A DNA stretch of 64,000 nt from Nitrobacter sp963807355 (GTDB lineage Bacteria > Pseudomonadota > Alphaproteobacteria > Rhizobiales > Xanthobacteraceae): assembly GCA_963807355.1 (NCBI GenBank), contig CAWEBX010000010.1, positions 56,078 to 120,077 of the forward strand, written 5' to 3'. Made by a program: the position numbers and the translations under genes. Below are positions 1 to 8,566 of the stretch, piece by piece. The notes beneath the pieces are model-generated. The model was given only the letters and a program-made list of their open reading frames with translations. It was not told the DNA's origin and did no database searches. The first letter of the stretch is position 1. Each line of letters begins with the position of its first letter.

Positions 1-1482
1 CAGCAACACTACATCGCCGCCAATTACACTCATGCCGCATCCTATATCCTCGACCGCGGCCTCAACGTCATCACTCAACTCGTGGCGAAGCGCGTCGTCA
101 ACGGTGAGACGCGCTACAGTCTGAGCAGCAACACGGACACCACGCTCGACCTTCTGCGCGCCCGCGCTGCGGGCCGTGCGTCGTTCAAACTGGTGGGACA
201 GGTCAACTCGCAATTGCCGTTCATGCCAGGGGCAGGAGATTTGCCGGCCAGTGAGTTCAGCGCGGTCCTCGACAGCCCCGCCATCGACTTTCCGTTATTC
301 GCGCCGCCGTCCGAGCCGGTATCCGACACCAAGTATGCTATCGGTTTGCACGCGGCCGGGCTGATCAAGGACGGCGGAAGTTTGCAGATCGGCATTGGCC
401 AGACCGGTGATGCGTTGGCGCAAAGCCTGATCGTTCGTCACCGCGACAACGCGCGCTTTCGTGAGATCGCCGCACGGCTTGCGCCGGACCGTGCAATGGC
501 GGAGACCGTGCCGTTTGCAACTGGCCTTTATGGCGTCAGCGAAATGGTTTTCGAGGCGTTTCTCGGGCTGATTAAAGCGGGCGTGTTGAAGCGCGAGATC
601 GACGGTGCGGTGCTGCACGGCGCGTTCTTTTTGGGACCGCAATCGTTCTATCGCGCGTTGCGCGAGATGACGCCGGACGAGCGCGCCCGCATTCAAATGA
701 CAGCAGTGTCATTTACTAATGAACTTTACGGCGATGAGGCCGCCAAGCGTCGCGCCCGCGTTGACGCACGCTTCGTCAACAACGCGATGATCGCAACCCT
801 GATGGGAGCTGCGATCTCCGATGGTCTCGACAACGGTCAGGTGGTGAGCGGCGTCGGCGGACAATACAATTTCGTGGCGCAGGCTTTTGCGCTCGATGGC
901 GCGCGCTCGATCCTCACTCTGGAATCGACCAGACGAGAGAAAGGCGGCGTGGTGTCCAATATCCGCTGGACCTACGGCCATGCCACCATTCCGCGCCACC
1001 TGCGCGATATCGTAGTCACCGAATATGGGGTGGCGGACCTGCGCGGAAAAGCCGATGCCGATGTGATCGCGGCGATGCTCAACGTAACGGACTCGCGTTT
1101 TCAGGACCAGTTGATGCGGCAGGCGATCGACGCCGGAAAACTGCCGCGCGATCATCGGATTCCCGCAGCGCATTGTGACAACACGCCGACGCGCATCGCC
1201 GCCGCGCTGAGCCCCGCGCGAACGGCTGGACTGCTGCCATCGTTTCCGTTCGGCAGCGATTTCACCGAGATCGAGCAGCGGCTGATACCGGCGCTTGAAT
1301 TCTTGCGCGACGCATCACGTTCGCCGTTGGCGCTCATCGGGTTGCTTATGGAAGGATTGCGTCCCGGCGATGCATCGGTGCAACCCGCGCTTGCGCGTAT
1401 GGGGCTTGATCATCCGAATACGTTTTCGGACAGGCTTTATCGTGCGCTTCTCAACGGCGCGCTGAAGGAGAGCAAGAAGTAA
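1..1482 (+). CDS. Acetyl-CoA hydrolase/transferase family protein (5' end outside window)
   Basis: The reading frame is open from base 1, so the N-terminus lies outside the window and about 493 residues are visible. The family moves CoA between acyl-CoA and carboxylates, or hydrolyses acetyl-CoA, through a glutamyl-CoA intermediate. Family-typical segments include VSGVGGQYNFVAQAF (the glycine-rich CoA-site region) and VTEYGVADLRGKADADV in the C-terminal domain. A GTG at position 82 lies inside the conserved region and is not the real start. The gene is convergent with the enoyl-CoA hydratase gene, which fits a role in acyl-CoA metabolism. The exact substrate cannot be read from the sequence. 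Confidence 0.85.
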   Translation, partial: QQHYIAANYTHAASYILDRGLNVITQLVAKRVVNGETRYSLSSNTDTTLDLLRARAAGRASFKLVGQVNSQLPFMPGAGDLPASEFSAVLDSPAIDFPLFAPPSEPVSDTKYAIGLHAAGLIKDGGSLQIGIGQTGDALAQSLIVRHRDNARFREIAARLAPDRAMAETVPFATGLYGVSEMVFEAFLGLIKAGVLKREIDGAVLHGAFFLGPQSFYRALREMTPDERARIQMTAVSFTNELYGDEAAKRRARVDARFVNNAMIATLMGAAISDGLDNGQVVSGVGGQYNFVAQAFALDGARSILTLESTRREKGGVVSNIRWTYGHATIPRHLRDIVVTEYGVADLRGKADADVIAAMLNVTDSRFQDQLMRQAIDAGKLPRDHRIPAAHCDNTPTRIAAALSPARTAGLLPSFPFGSDFTEIEQRLIPALEFLRDASRSPLALIGLLMEGLRPGDASVQPALARMGLDHPNTFSDRLYRALLNGALKESKK

Positions 1483-1524
1483 ACACAGCGCCACCCTCGT
1501 CTCGCACCGAGCGATGACGCTAGG

Positions 1525-2304
1525 TCATCGGTTCTTGTTGTTCGGCTTGCGCTTCTCGATGAACGCCGCCATGCCTTCGGCGCGATCTTCCAGCGCGAAG
1601 GTCGAACGAAACAGGTCGCGCTCGACGTCCACGCCTTCCGACAGCGTCGTCTCGAAGGCGCGATTCACGGCGTTCTTGGCCATCGCTGCGGCAGGACGCG
1701 ACATCGAAGCGATTTTTTTCGCCGCAGCCATCGCCTCGTCCATCAGTTTGTCAACGGGCACGACCCGGCTGACGAGGCCCGAGCGCTCCGCCTCGGCAGC
1801 GTCCATCATCCGGCCGGTGAGGCAGAGGTCCATCGCCTTCGCCTTTCCGATGGCGCGGGTCAGGCGCTGCGTGCCGCCGATGCCGGGAATGGTACCAAGC
1901 GTAATTTCGGGTTGGCCGAATGTCGCGGTGTCGGAGGCGATGATGATGTCGCACATCATGGCAAGCTCGCAGCCGCCGCCGAGCGCATAGCCGCTGACCG
2001 CAGCGATAGTGGGCTTGCGGCAGGTGGCGATGCGGTCGCCCCCTATCGCTTTGAAGTCCTCGTTGAACATGTCGATGAAGCTTTTCGGCTGCATCTCCTT
2101 GATGTCGGCGCCGGCGGCAAAAGCCTTTTCGTTGCCGGTGATCAGGATGCATCCGATTTCGCATTCGGCTTCGAATTCATCTACCGCAGCAGCGATTTCG
2201 CGAAGCACCGCGAACGACAGCGCATTGAGCATTTTCGGGCGGTTCAATCTGATGACACCGACCTGGTCCTTACTCTCGACGATGATGTGCTCGAAACTGC
2301 GCAT
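1525..2304 (-). CDS. Enoyl-CoA hydratase
   Basis: This 259-residue crotonase-fold protein has the usual length of a single-domain enoyl-CoA hydratase, which adds water to trans-2-enoyl-CoA in beta-oxidation. The oxyanion-hole segments AFAAGADIKEM (about residues 61-71) and GYALGGGCELAMMCD (105-119) are present. The two catalytic glutamates are visible as E113 (GGGCE) and E133 (FGQPEI). The gene stands alone on the minus strand, tail to tail with the acyl-CoA hydrolase/transferase gene. It resembles the short-chain hydratases annotated as FadB1x or EchA8, but the chain-length preference is unknown. Confidence 0.92.
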   Translation of the reverse strand: MRSFEHIIVESKDQVGVIRLNRPKMLNALSFAVLREIAAAVDEFEAECEIGCILITGNEKAFAAGADIKEMQPKSFIDMFNEDFKAIGGDRIATCRKPTIAAVSGYALGGGCELAMMCDIIIASDTATFGQPEITLGTIPGIGGTQRLTRAIGKAKAMDLCLTGRMMDAAEAERSGLVSRVVPVDKLMDEAMAAAKKIASMSRPAAAMAKNAVNRAFETTLSEGVDVERDLFRSTFALEDRAEGMAAFIEKRKPNNKNR

Positions 2305-2513
2305 GGTCCGTCCCGCGTTGTCATTAGCCGGTCGTGAGGGAACGCGGCGGCTGACAATGTGCCTGCGGTCCAGTCGCGCCGCAAGCTTGCGGCAGCGAAC
2401 ACCAGGTCCACTCCATCAGCAGGTCAATACACGCCGGCTTGAGAGTCGGCCCGCCGTCGGGACGACGGATCATAAAGTTTCGGAGATCGGAATCCTGGTG
2501 GCCGTATGTCGGA

Positions 2514-3236
2514 TCAGGCCATAAACATCCGGGCGGCGGACCCGATCGTGAGCAAACCGCCGAAGGCGATGAAGATCTTGCCGATCAGAGAGGTATGGTT
2601 CCAGGCAGAGCTGTCGCTTGATGCCGCCTGGCCGGTATCGCCACTAGAGGGCGACGTGATGTCAATTGAGGCCAATGCTAGGCGAGGTGCGTCCTGATGG
2701 TTGTCGGCCAGGGCGCGGTCAATTTCGTTGAGTTCATCGGAGGGAACGATATCCACGGGAGCCGCAAGGGAGGGGGTGTTGTCGGCATGTGGCGCTGCAT
2801 CCCCCTGATTGGTAGCCAGCATCTTGCCGGCGCTATTGGCAAGTGCGTTCGCTTGGGTTTTTGGTGACTCGTCCTTGGACAAATCTTCCGTGGTGCCAGG
2901 GGAGATATCGGTGCTGGCGTTTGCGTTGGCGACTTTCGGCGGCAGCGGTATGTGCTTGTTGCTATCCTGGATTGCAGAGGCAGTTGATTCCTCCGCTTTT
3001 TTATCGGTTTTTGATTCGGGCTTGGTCGATTTCCGCGTGCGTGTGGCTTGCCGCTTGTGCGATGGGTGTTTGGCAAGTTTGCCGGACCTGACCGGCGCCA
3101 CCGATTTTTCGGTATGGGCGGCGGCTACTCCGGTGGGTTCCGCCACGCTGTCTGTCGCGCGCATTGGCCCCGCGAAACCAAGTAAAAGTCCGGCTGCGAT
3201 GATCAACGCCGAGCGCCCGCTAGCCCCAATGCTCAT
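2514..3236 (-). CDS. Hypothetical lysine/serine-rich secreted or membrane-anchored protein
   Basis: I do not recognise a family. The ATG at 3236 begins a 240-residue protein with a signal-like N-terminus (SALIIAAGLLLGFAGPM) and a long low-complexity middle rich in Lys, Ser, Ala and Pro (about residues 40-200). It ends with a hydrophobic segment, IGKIFIAFGGLLTIGSAARM, at the extreme C-terminus. This layout suggests a periplasmic linker anchored near its C-terminus. The frame is open upstream to 3356, but those extra residues look non-coding. It has no operon partner. Confidence 0.55.
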   Translation of the reverse strand: MSIGASGRSALIIAAGLLLGFAGPMRATDSVAEPTGVAAAHTEKSVAPVRSGKLAKHPSHKRQATRTRKSTKPESKTDKKAEESTASAIQDSNKHIPLPPKVANANASTDISPGTTEDLSKDESPKTQANALANSAGKMLATNQGDAAPHADNTPSLAAPVDIVPSDELNEIDRALADNHQDAPRLALASIDITSPSSGDTGQAASSDSSAWNHTSLIGKIFIAFGGLLTIGSAARMFMA

Positions 3237-3533
3237 GACGATTTCTCCCGGTTTATCGGTTCCCTGACCGGCAAAAGAAACGCCCGGAGTGGCCACACCG
3301 GGGCAAAAAAAGGGAATTTTTCGACCACAAAGGCCAAATCGCGGTGAAACCACCAATATGAGGTGGCGGATGCCTGTTTTTGGCCTTGGGGCCCGCGGCA
3401 GGTGCGCCCGGTTATCGGTCTGGCTAGCCGTGTATCCCGGAAGAAGAAACCGGCTTTCGGATAAGGATCATGCTCGATCAAAGGATACGGGTATCGAAGA
3501 TACGGCTAAAGATTAACGCAACTCTATCCGGTT

Positions 3534-4643
3534 CTAGCCGTCGCCCGTAGCGGCCGCTTGTTGCGTTCGATGAAAGCGCAGTACCTGCTGCGCAGTAGAC
3601 TGGCGCAGACATTCATAGGTCTGCTTCGCGGCATTGATGTCCGTCATCTCGACGTGAGTCAGATCGCGGCGCATGTCGATGATGGTTTTCGCTGTTGCCC
3701 AGGAGAGGCCGCCTACCTTAGCCAGAATAAGTACTCCCTCGGTTTGGGATTCGATCATCATTTTTTCGGCGTCTGCGATCGAGACATTGGCGAGGCAGGC
3801 AATGGCGGCATTCGTTTCATCGAACTTTCTGGCTTCCGCAAACGCAGCGACTTCTTGCTCGTCCAGCCGCCCATCTTCGTACAGCGACCTGACCAGCCCA
3901 TGTGCGATCGTCGTTTCCCTGCTGATGGTCCCGGGCGCCGAGCGTGCTCGCCGCGTTACCTCGCTAACGACGACCGAAACGTCGTTTGCCAGATCTGGGT
4001 TAGCCGCCGCGAGACGCGCCCGCACCGCGGCGGAGGCCTTCGCGATCAGCTTCAAATAGTGATGCCGCGGGATCGACCGCCGCATTCCGACGCAGGTCGC
4101 GATGTCGTCGTTGCCTTCGGCGCGTTCGACCAACTGCGTGAAGCCAAGCTCGGAAAAATCAGCGCCCGGATTGTTAACGGTGCTTTTGACGACTTCGTCG
4201 TTGCCTCGCTCGATCAGAACATCGGTGACCGCGACGCTTAAAACCCTCCGCGTGGAGATCGCCAGCAAATGAGCCTGGCTTTTGCTGCGGACGCTCTCGA
4301 TAAGCACATCATCGCTGAGCCGCTCGGATTGCGACAGCACGGGTGCGGCGACTTCGATCAGATCGTCGAAGGCGAGGACGTGAATGATCTGCGGCGGAGC
4401 CTTTGCAACGGGAGCCAGGCGTCTGGCAAGCAGCGCTTTCGCCGAACTCTCGATGTGATGAATCAAGCAATTAAAAACGTCATCGAAGAGCGTGATTTGA
4501 TCGTCGGAATAGTCGACCGTGTGGTTCAGGAAAAGGTCGGTGACTCGCTGCAGTGTTTCGATCCGCCGCGCGATTGTGCCATGGGTGAGAACGGTCTGGA
4601 GTTCCTCGAGCAGATTTGCCGACCCCGCCGACTTGGAAAGCAT
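3534..4643 (-). CDS. DUF2336 domain-containing protein
   Basis: This 369-residue, alpha-helical, Ala/Leu-rich protein matches the DUF2336 family, which is common in Rhizobiales and of unknown function. The typical pattern is a helical-repeat body with segments such as LLARRLAPVAKAPPQII, PVLSQSERLSDDVLIE and LLAISTRRVLSVAVTDVLIE, and a C-terminal helical part with TAKTIIDMRRDL. It has no signal peptide or membrane segment and is probably cytosolic. It is transcribed divergently from the ECF sigma-factor gene across about 370 bases. Members are often found near stress-signalling genes, but no role can be assigned from sequence alone. Confidence 0.8.
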   Translation of the reverse strand: MLSKSAGSANLLEELQTVLTHGTIARRIETLQRVTDLFLNHTVDYSDDQITLFDDVFNCLIHHIESSAKALLARRLAPVAKAPPQIIHVLAFDDLIEVAAPVLSQSERLSDDVLIESVRSKSQAHLLAISTRRVLSVAVTDVLIERGNDEVVKSTVNNPGADFSELGFTQLVERAEGNDDIATCVGMRRSIPRHHYLKLIAKASAAVRARLAAANPDLANDVSVVVSEVTRRARSAPGTISRETTIAHGLVRSLYEDGRLDEQEVAAFAEARKFDETNAAIACLANVSIADAEKMMIESQTEGVLILAKVGGLSWATAKTIIDMRRDLTHVEMTDINAAKQTYECLRQSTAQQVLRFHRTQQAAATGDG

Positions 4644-5012
4644 GGCTCTATCCTAGAGTTCTGCAGTGACGTTCCGATCGCGCTGATCCAGGATGGCTGC
4701 CGCGGCAGACCACTGCGGAATCGAGCGATCGGAGCCAAACTATTCAAATGGCCCGTCGATGAGTAGCTGGGCGGGGAATTTACGGCGAAAAGCCTTTAAG
4801 TTTGGTGTGTTTTTTTATCGGGATGTGCCTCGGGCAGGTTGTTCCACACGGAACGCTGCTCTTTATCAGATACCCATGGCGCTTGCCCTTTTCGCCGATT
4901 CGGGCACAACCTAGCCGTGGCCGAACGGCTGATTGCTTGTAATTTGAGAAGATTTTACTTTGCCATTCGAACCTTCTTCCCCGCAAACCCGACCAATTCT
5001 ACGAGACGGCAA
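4644..5012. other. Intergenic region between divergent DUF2336 and sigma-factor genes
   Basis: About 370 bases without a convincing gene. It should hold the promoters of both divergent genes. I see an AT-richer patch (4800-4830) but no clear sigma70 or EcfG (GGAAC-N16-CGTT) motif. A GGAAC at about 4850 is not followed by CGTT at the right distance. Confidence 0.5.
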
Positions 5013-5081
5013 GTGAGTACGACTTAGGCGGCTTCCGATGAAGCTCTAATTGCCCGGATCGCTCAAGGCGACCGCCTCGCC

Positions 5082-5582
5082 ATGCAGGTGCTGTACGGGC
5101 GTCATCACGTCAGGGTCTTTCGTTTTGGACTGAGACTCGTGCGGAACGAACAGATCGCCGAAGACCTTATCAGCGAGGTTTTTCTCGATGTGTGGCGTCA
5201 GGCCGGCAAATTCGAAGGGCGATCCGCGGTCTCCACCTGGTTGCTGGCAATTATGCGATTCAAAGCCCTCTCTGCGCTTCGCCGCAGGAAGGATGCCGAA
5301 CTCGATGATGAGACGGCCAATGAAATCGAGGATCAATCCGACGATCCGGAGGTGACGGTACAGAAGAAGGATACGGGAAACGCGCTCCGCAAGTGTCTGA
5401 TGCAGCTTTCAGCCGAGCACCGAGAGATCGTCGATCTCGTCTACTACCACGAGAAATCGGTGGAAGAGGTCGCTGAGATTGTCGGAATACCCGAGAACAC
5501 TGTTAAGACGCGACTGTTCTACGCGCGCAAGAAACTGGCCGGTCTGCTGAAGGCAGCCGGAATCGAACGAGGTTGGCCATGA
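5082..5582 (+). CDS. ECF RNA polymerase sigma factor (start region interrupted)
   Basis: This sigma-70 family ECF protein has region 2 (ISEVFLDVWRQAGKFEGRS, WLLAIMRFKALSALRRR) and a region 4 helix-turn-helix (VEEVAEIVGIPENTVKTR). The ATG at 5082 lacks a Shine-Dalgarno motif. The codons just before it (5028-5081) read like the normal N-terminus of the family (SDEALIARIAQGDRLA). That segment is cut off from a GTG at 5013 by a TAG at 5025-5027. Either translation starts late, at 5082 or at a rare codon such as ATT 5049, or the frame is damaged. The anti-sigma gene overlaps the 3' end by ATGA, so the two are translationally coupled. Confidence 0.85.
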   Translation: MQVLYGRHHVRVFRFGLRLVRNEQIAEDLISEVFLDVWRQAGKFEGRSAVSTWLLAIMRFKALSALRRRKDAELDDETANEIEDQSDDPEVTVQKKDTGNALRKCLMQLSAEHREIVDLVYYHEKSVEEVAEIVGIPENTVKTRLFYARKKLAGLLKAAGIERGWP

Positions 5583-6271
5583 CAGCGGCGAAGAGGGTCA
5601 CGGACGACGAGCCTGGAGATGTCGAGGCGCTGCTACCGTGGCATGCTGCCGGCACGCTGAGCACGCGTGACATACGCCGGGTTGAGGAAGCGCTCGCGCG
5701 CGATCCCGATTTGGCGAAGCAATATGCGGTGATCCGGGATGAATATGTTGAAACCATTTCACTCAATGAAAGCCTCGGCGCTCCGTCTGTAGGCGCGCTG
5801 CAAAAACTGTTCGCCGCAATCGACGCCGAGCCGGCACTGAGCGTTCCGATAGCGCGCCTCGGCCTGTGGGCGCGGGTTTCGCAGTTCTTTAGCGACCTGT
5901 CGCCGCGCACATTGGCGGCGGCCGGTGCGGTCGGAGCGCTCGTGGTTGTGCTCCAGGCCGGCGTGATCGCCGCGATGCTGACGAAGGACGATGGCGGCCA
6001 ATCGTTTCGCACAGCGTCTCACAGCGCGCCGGATGCACCATTGACCCGCGGACTGGCCGTGGAAGCGGGACCGAAGGCGTTGGTACGGTTCGCGCCGGAT
6101 GCGCGCATGTCCGACATTAGTACTTTCCTGGACACCTACCAGGCCACGATTGTTTCGGTGTCCCGCAACGGCCTGTTCCAGTTGCGCTTCGATCAGCACA
6201 AGGATTTTCCTGGCCTGTTGGGCAAGCTCCAGAGCGAAGCGATCGTCAATCTGGCGGTTCCTGCCGAGTAG
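5579..6271 (+). CDS. Membrane anti-sigma factor with propeptide-like periplasmic domain
   Basis: The ATG at 5579 overlaps the sigma-factor stop (ATGA) and gives 230 residues. The N-terminal cytosolic part (LLPWHAAGTLSTRDIRRVEE, residues 18-37) matches the anti-sigma domain that binds ECF factors, without the zinc-binding His/Cys set. A single membrane helix lies at about 111-134. The periplasmic end (about 166-230) has the pattern KALVRFAPDARMSDISTFL, then GLFQLRF, then a closing helix and strand. This resembles inhibitor-I9/subtilase propeptides. It is inferred to hold the neighbouring sigma factor at the membrane until an envelope signal arrives. The following gene encodes a secreted subtilase. 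Confidence 0.85.
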   Translation: MTAAKRVTDDEPGDVEALLPWHAAGTLSTRDIRRVEEALARDPDLAKQYAVIRDEYVETISLNESLGAPSVGALQKLFAAIDAEPALSVPIARLGLWARVSQFFSDLSPRTLAAAGAVGALVVVLQAGVIAAMLTKDDGGQSFRTASHSAPDAPLTRGLAVEAGPKALVRFAPDARMSDISTFLDTYQATIVSVSRNGLFQLRFDQHKDFPGLLGKLQSEAIVNLAVPAE

Positions 6272-6331
6272 TGGACGTGAACTTTTTCTGACCGCACTCG
6301 GTTTCCGCTTTGCGGCGCCAGGGGAGCCACA

Positions 6332-8188
6332 ATGGAGCACAGTGCGATGCGCCAGCGCATGACGGGCATAACGAAATGGAGCGCCGCGCTCTTTGCCCTG
6401 ACAAGTTTGTGCTGGATCGCATGCGATGCTTCGACGGCACATGCGCAAGGTTATATGCAAGGATCCAGGGGCTCTCCAGGCTTCGGTATGCAAGGGCGCG
6501 CGCCGATGCCCTCGCCGGGCGGCGGACCGCGCGGCATGGGGCTAGGCTCCGGCCTGGGCTTGGGCTTAGGTTACGGGCTGATGCTCGGTGCTATCGGGAC
6601 TTCCAGCAGGGCACCTTATGTCGAAGCACCTTACCGTGCCATCGAGCGCGACGGCGGTGTGAACGGCCGGCCATCGCGGCCCCAGCCCCGCAAAACAGTT
6701 ATCCGTGAACAGAAACCGCGAAAGCCAGTCATCGGGGTCACGGCGTCAGGCATTTCCTTTATTCGCTATGCGCCTAATACATTTCCGGTTTGCTCAGGCG
6801 GCAATGGCGCGATGAGCGGCGACTGCAACGGCCGTCCGTTCGTGGCCGACCTCGGAGGCAATGGTCCGCCGGCCCAGGATCAGAACGGTGGGCCTCGCCG
6901 CAATGCGAGGCAGGCCGCAGTGACGCGCAGCTATCTGCCCGGCGAGATTGTCGCTGAGACGGCCGCGATGCCGGATGCGCAACTCACTGCACTGGCGCGG
7001 CGGCATCGGTTGCAGCGTGTCTTCTCTCAGAATTTTTTGCTGACGGGCAGTACGGTTAGTCTGTTCCGCATTGTCGGCCGCCGGCCGGTCGAAGATGTGC
7101 AACGTGAACTGCGCGCCGATGCGGCCGTGCGTTCGGCGCAGCCAAATTTCCGTTATATTCTCCAGGATCAGAAGACGGCGGTAGTGACCGAAGGCGACCC
7201 TGCGCAGTATGCGCTGGCAAAGCTGCGGCTGCCGGAAGCGCATGGGTTGGCACACGGCAACGGCGTCATTGTAGCGGTGATCGATTCCGCAATCGATGCA
7301 GATCATCCTGAACTCGCCGGTTCGATAGCGGCGAGTTTCGATGCACTCGACAGCAAGGGCGAGCCGCACGTGCACGGCACCGGTATTGCCGGCGCGATCG
7401 TCGCCCATGCGCGGCTGATGGGGAGCGCTCCGTCCGCCAAGATTCTCGCGATCCGTGCCTTCGGCGTGACGCAGGGCACGGCCGAGAGCGCCTCGTTCAC
7501 CATCCTCAAGAGTCTCGACTACGCGGCGGCTCATGGTGCGCAGATCATCAACATGAGTTTTGCCGGTCCGAAGGATGCGCTGGTCTCGCGCGGCATTGCT
7601 GCGGCCGCGGCGAAAAGCATCGTCATGGTGGCCGCGAGCGGTAATGCTGGTCCGAAATCGCCGCCGCTCCATCCGGCCGCCGACGCGCAGGTGATCGCGG
7701 TGAGCGCGACCGACGCCGACGACCGGCTGTTCGCGGCCTCCAATCGTGGCAGCCACGTTGCAGTCGCTGCCCCCGGCGTTGATATTTTTCTTCCTGCACC
7801 GAACGGCAAATATCAGATGACGTCGGGGACTTCGTTCTCCGCAGCTTACATCAGTGGTCTCGCTGCACTGGTTCTGGAGCGTCGTCCAACGCTGACACCC
7901 GCCGAAGTCCGCGCCATCCTGACGACAAGCGCGCGCGATCTCGGTGTGCCTGGCCGTGACGATCTGTACGGTGCTGGCGAGGCGGATGCGTGTCGCGCTG
8001 TGCAAGCTGTTCCGGAAAACGCGGTCCCGACCGCTGACAAAACCGCGCCCGTCACGGCCGTGTCTGATCCGGTGCCTGCCGCATCCAGTGCTGTTCCTGT
8101 GACGACCAGTGAGGCCGCGCCTTCAAGCGAACCGCAGCCAGCGCCGGTGAGTACGAATCCAGGCGGCACTGATTCGCCCGCGAAATAG
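6332..8188 (+). CDS. Secreted S8 (subtilisin-like) serine protease
   Basis: A 618-residue preproprotein. The signal peptide ends near STAHAQG (about residue 40). A Gly/Pro-rich segment with a GLGLGLGYG run follows (about 45-90), then a linker. The propeptide (about 204-275) contains ELRADAAVRSAQPNFRY. The S8 catalytic domain (about 305-555) carries D318 (VIDSAID), H348 (HVHGTG), oxyanion N438 (ASGNAG) and S501 (TSGTSFSAA). The C-terminal tail is Pro/Ser/Thr/Ala-rich. It lies 60 bases after the anti-sigma gene, probably in the same operon. ECF/anti-sigma/S8 trios recur in this lineage. The protease may act on the anti-sigma factor or be an output of the regulon; that is inference. Confidence 0.92.
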   Translation: MEHSAMRQRMTGITKWSAALFALTSLCWIACDASTAHAQGYMQGSRGSPGFGMQGRAPMPSPGGGPRGMGLGSGLGLGLGYGLMLGAIGTSSRAPYVEAPYRAIERDGGVNGRPSRPQPRKTVIREQKPRKPVIGVTASGISFIRYAPNTFPVCSGGNGAMSGDCNGRPFVADLGGNGPPAQDQNGGPRRNARQAAVTRSYLPGEIVAETAAMPDAQLTALARRHRLQRVFSQNFLLTGSTVSLFRIVGRRPVEDVQRELRADAAVRSAQPNFRYILQDQKTAVVTEGDPAQYALAKLRLPEAHGLAHGNGVIVAVIDSAIDADHPELAGSIAASFDALDSKGEPHVHGTGIAGAIVAHARLMGSAPSAKILAIRAFGVTQGTAESASFTILKSLDYAAAHGAQIINMSFAGPKDALVSRGIAAAAAKSIVMVAASGNAGPKSPPLHPAADAQVIAVSATDADDRLFAASNRGSHVAVAAPGVDIFLPAPNGKYQMTSGTSFSAAYISGLAALVLERRPTLTPAEVRAILTTSARDLGVPGRDDLYGAGEADACRAVQAVPENAVPTADKTAPVTAVSDPVPAASSAVPVTTSEAAPSSEPQPAPVSTNPGGTDSPAK

Positions 8189-8276
8189 CTAGAGCGTTTT
8201 GAGCGAAGTGAATGCTGGTTCGCGTGAACACGCGTCAAATCAAAATCATAAAGCTCTGCTTCTGATTCCATCAGAG
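8189..8276. repeat. Dispersed two-module palindromic repeat, copy 1
   Basis: Module 1 (agagcgttttgagcgaagtg ... ggttcgcgtgaacacgcgtc) and a short hairpin module (gcttctgattccatcagag) match the other copies in this window. The element begins directly at the protease stop codon. This copy has diverged and lacks part of the gaaaacgc arm. Confidence 0.75.
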
Positions 8277-8417
8277 TCTTTCCAGATCGTTAAAAAAGTT
8301 TCTGTCTTCCTTGAACGTTTTCAGGGGGCTCGACGACAGAATGAGTGTGGGAGGCCAAACTCCCCTGAGGCTATATTAGGCGCGAGCGCCCATCCACCCC
8401 AGCGCCCATATGGCTTG

Positions 8418-8450
8418 ACCCGCCCGGTTGTCCCCCCGGGCGGGTCTTCT
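8418..8450 (+). terminator. Strong GC hairpin, probable Rho-independent terminator
   Basis: A perfect 9-bp stem, acccgcccg (8418-8426) pairing with cgggcgggt (8437-8445), is followed by tcttctcattt. It lies about 230 bases after the protease stop. It could end the protease transcript or an unannotated small RNA from about 8330-8445. Confidence 0.55.
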
Positions 8451-8513
8451 CATTTCTGTGTCCTTTTGATGTGCCTGCGTTTGTTCTGCGCTCCTATGCA
8501 CAAAAGACACATA

Positions 8514-8538
8514 GGAACGACCGAGTTGTTTCCGCGTT
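8514..8538 (+). promoter_or_regulatory. EcfG-type general stress promoter for csbD
   Basis: GGAAC at 8514-8518 and CGTT at 8535-8538 are separated by exactly 16 bases. This matches the known alphaproteobacterial EcfG (general stress response) promoter consensus GGAAC-N16/17-CGTT. The csbD start codon is 28 bases further on, a sensible 5' leader. Confidence 0.8.
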
Positions 8539-8566
8539 TCACCCCCGCAACAACAGGAGATTTGCG

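Noticed and set aside
6794..8005. 403-codon open frame antisense to the subtilase gene
   Set aside because: It is a shadow frame of a GC-rich gene, with Arg/His/Gly-rich nonsense sequence and no family motif; the S8 triad on the other strand is unambiguous.
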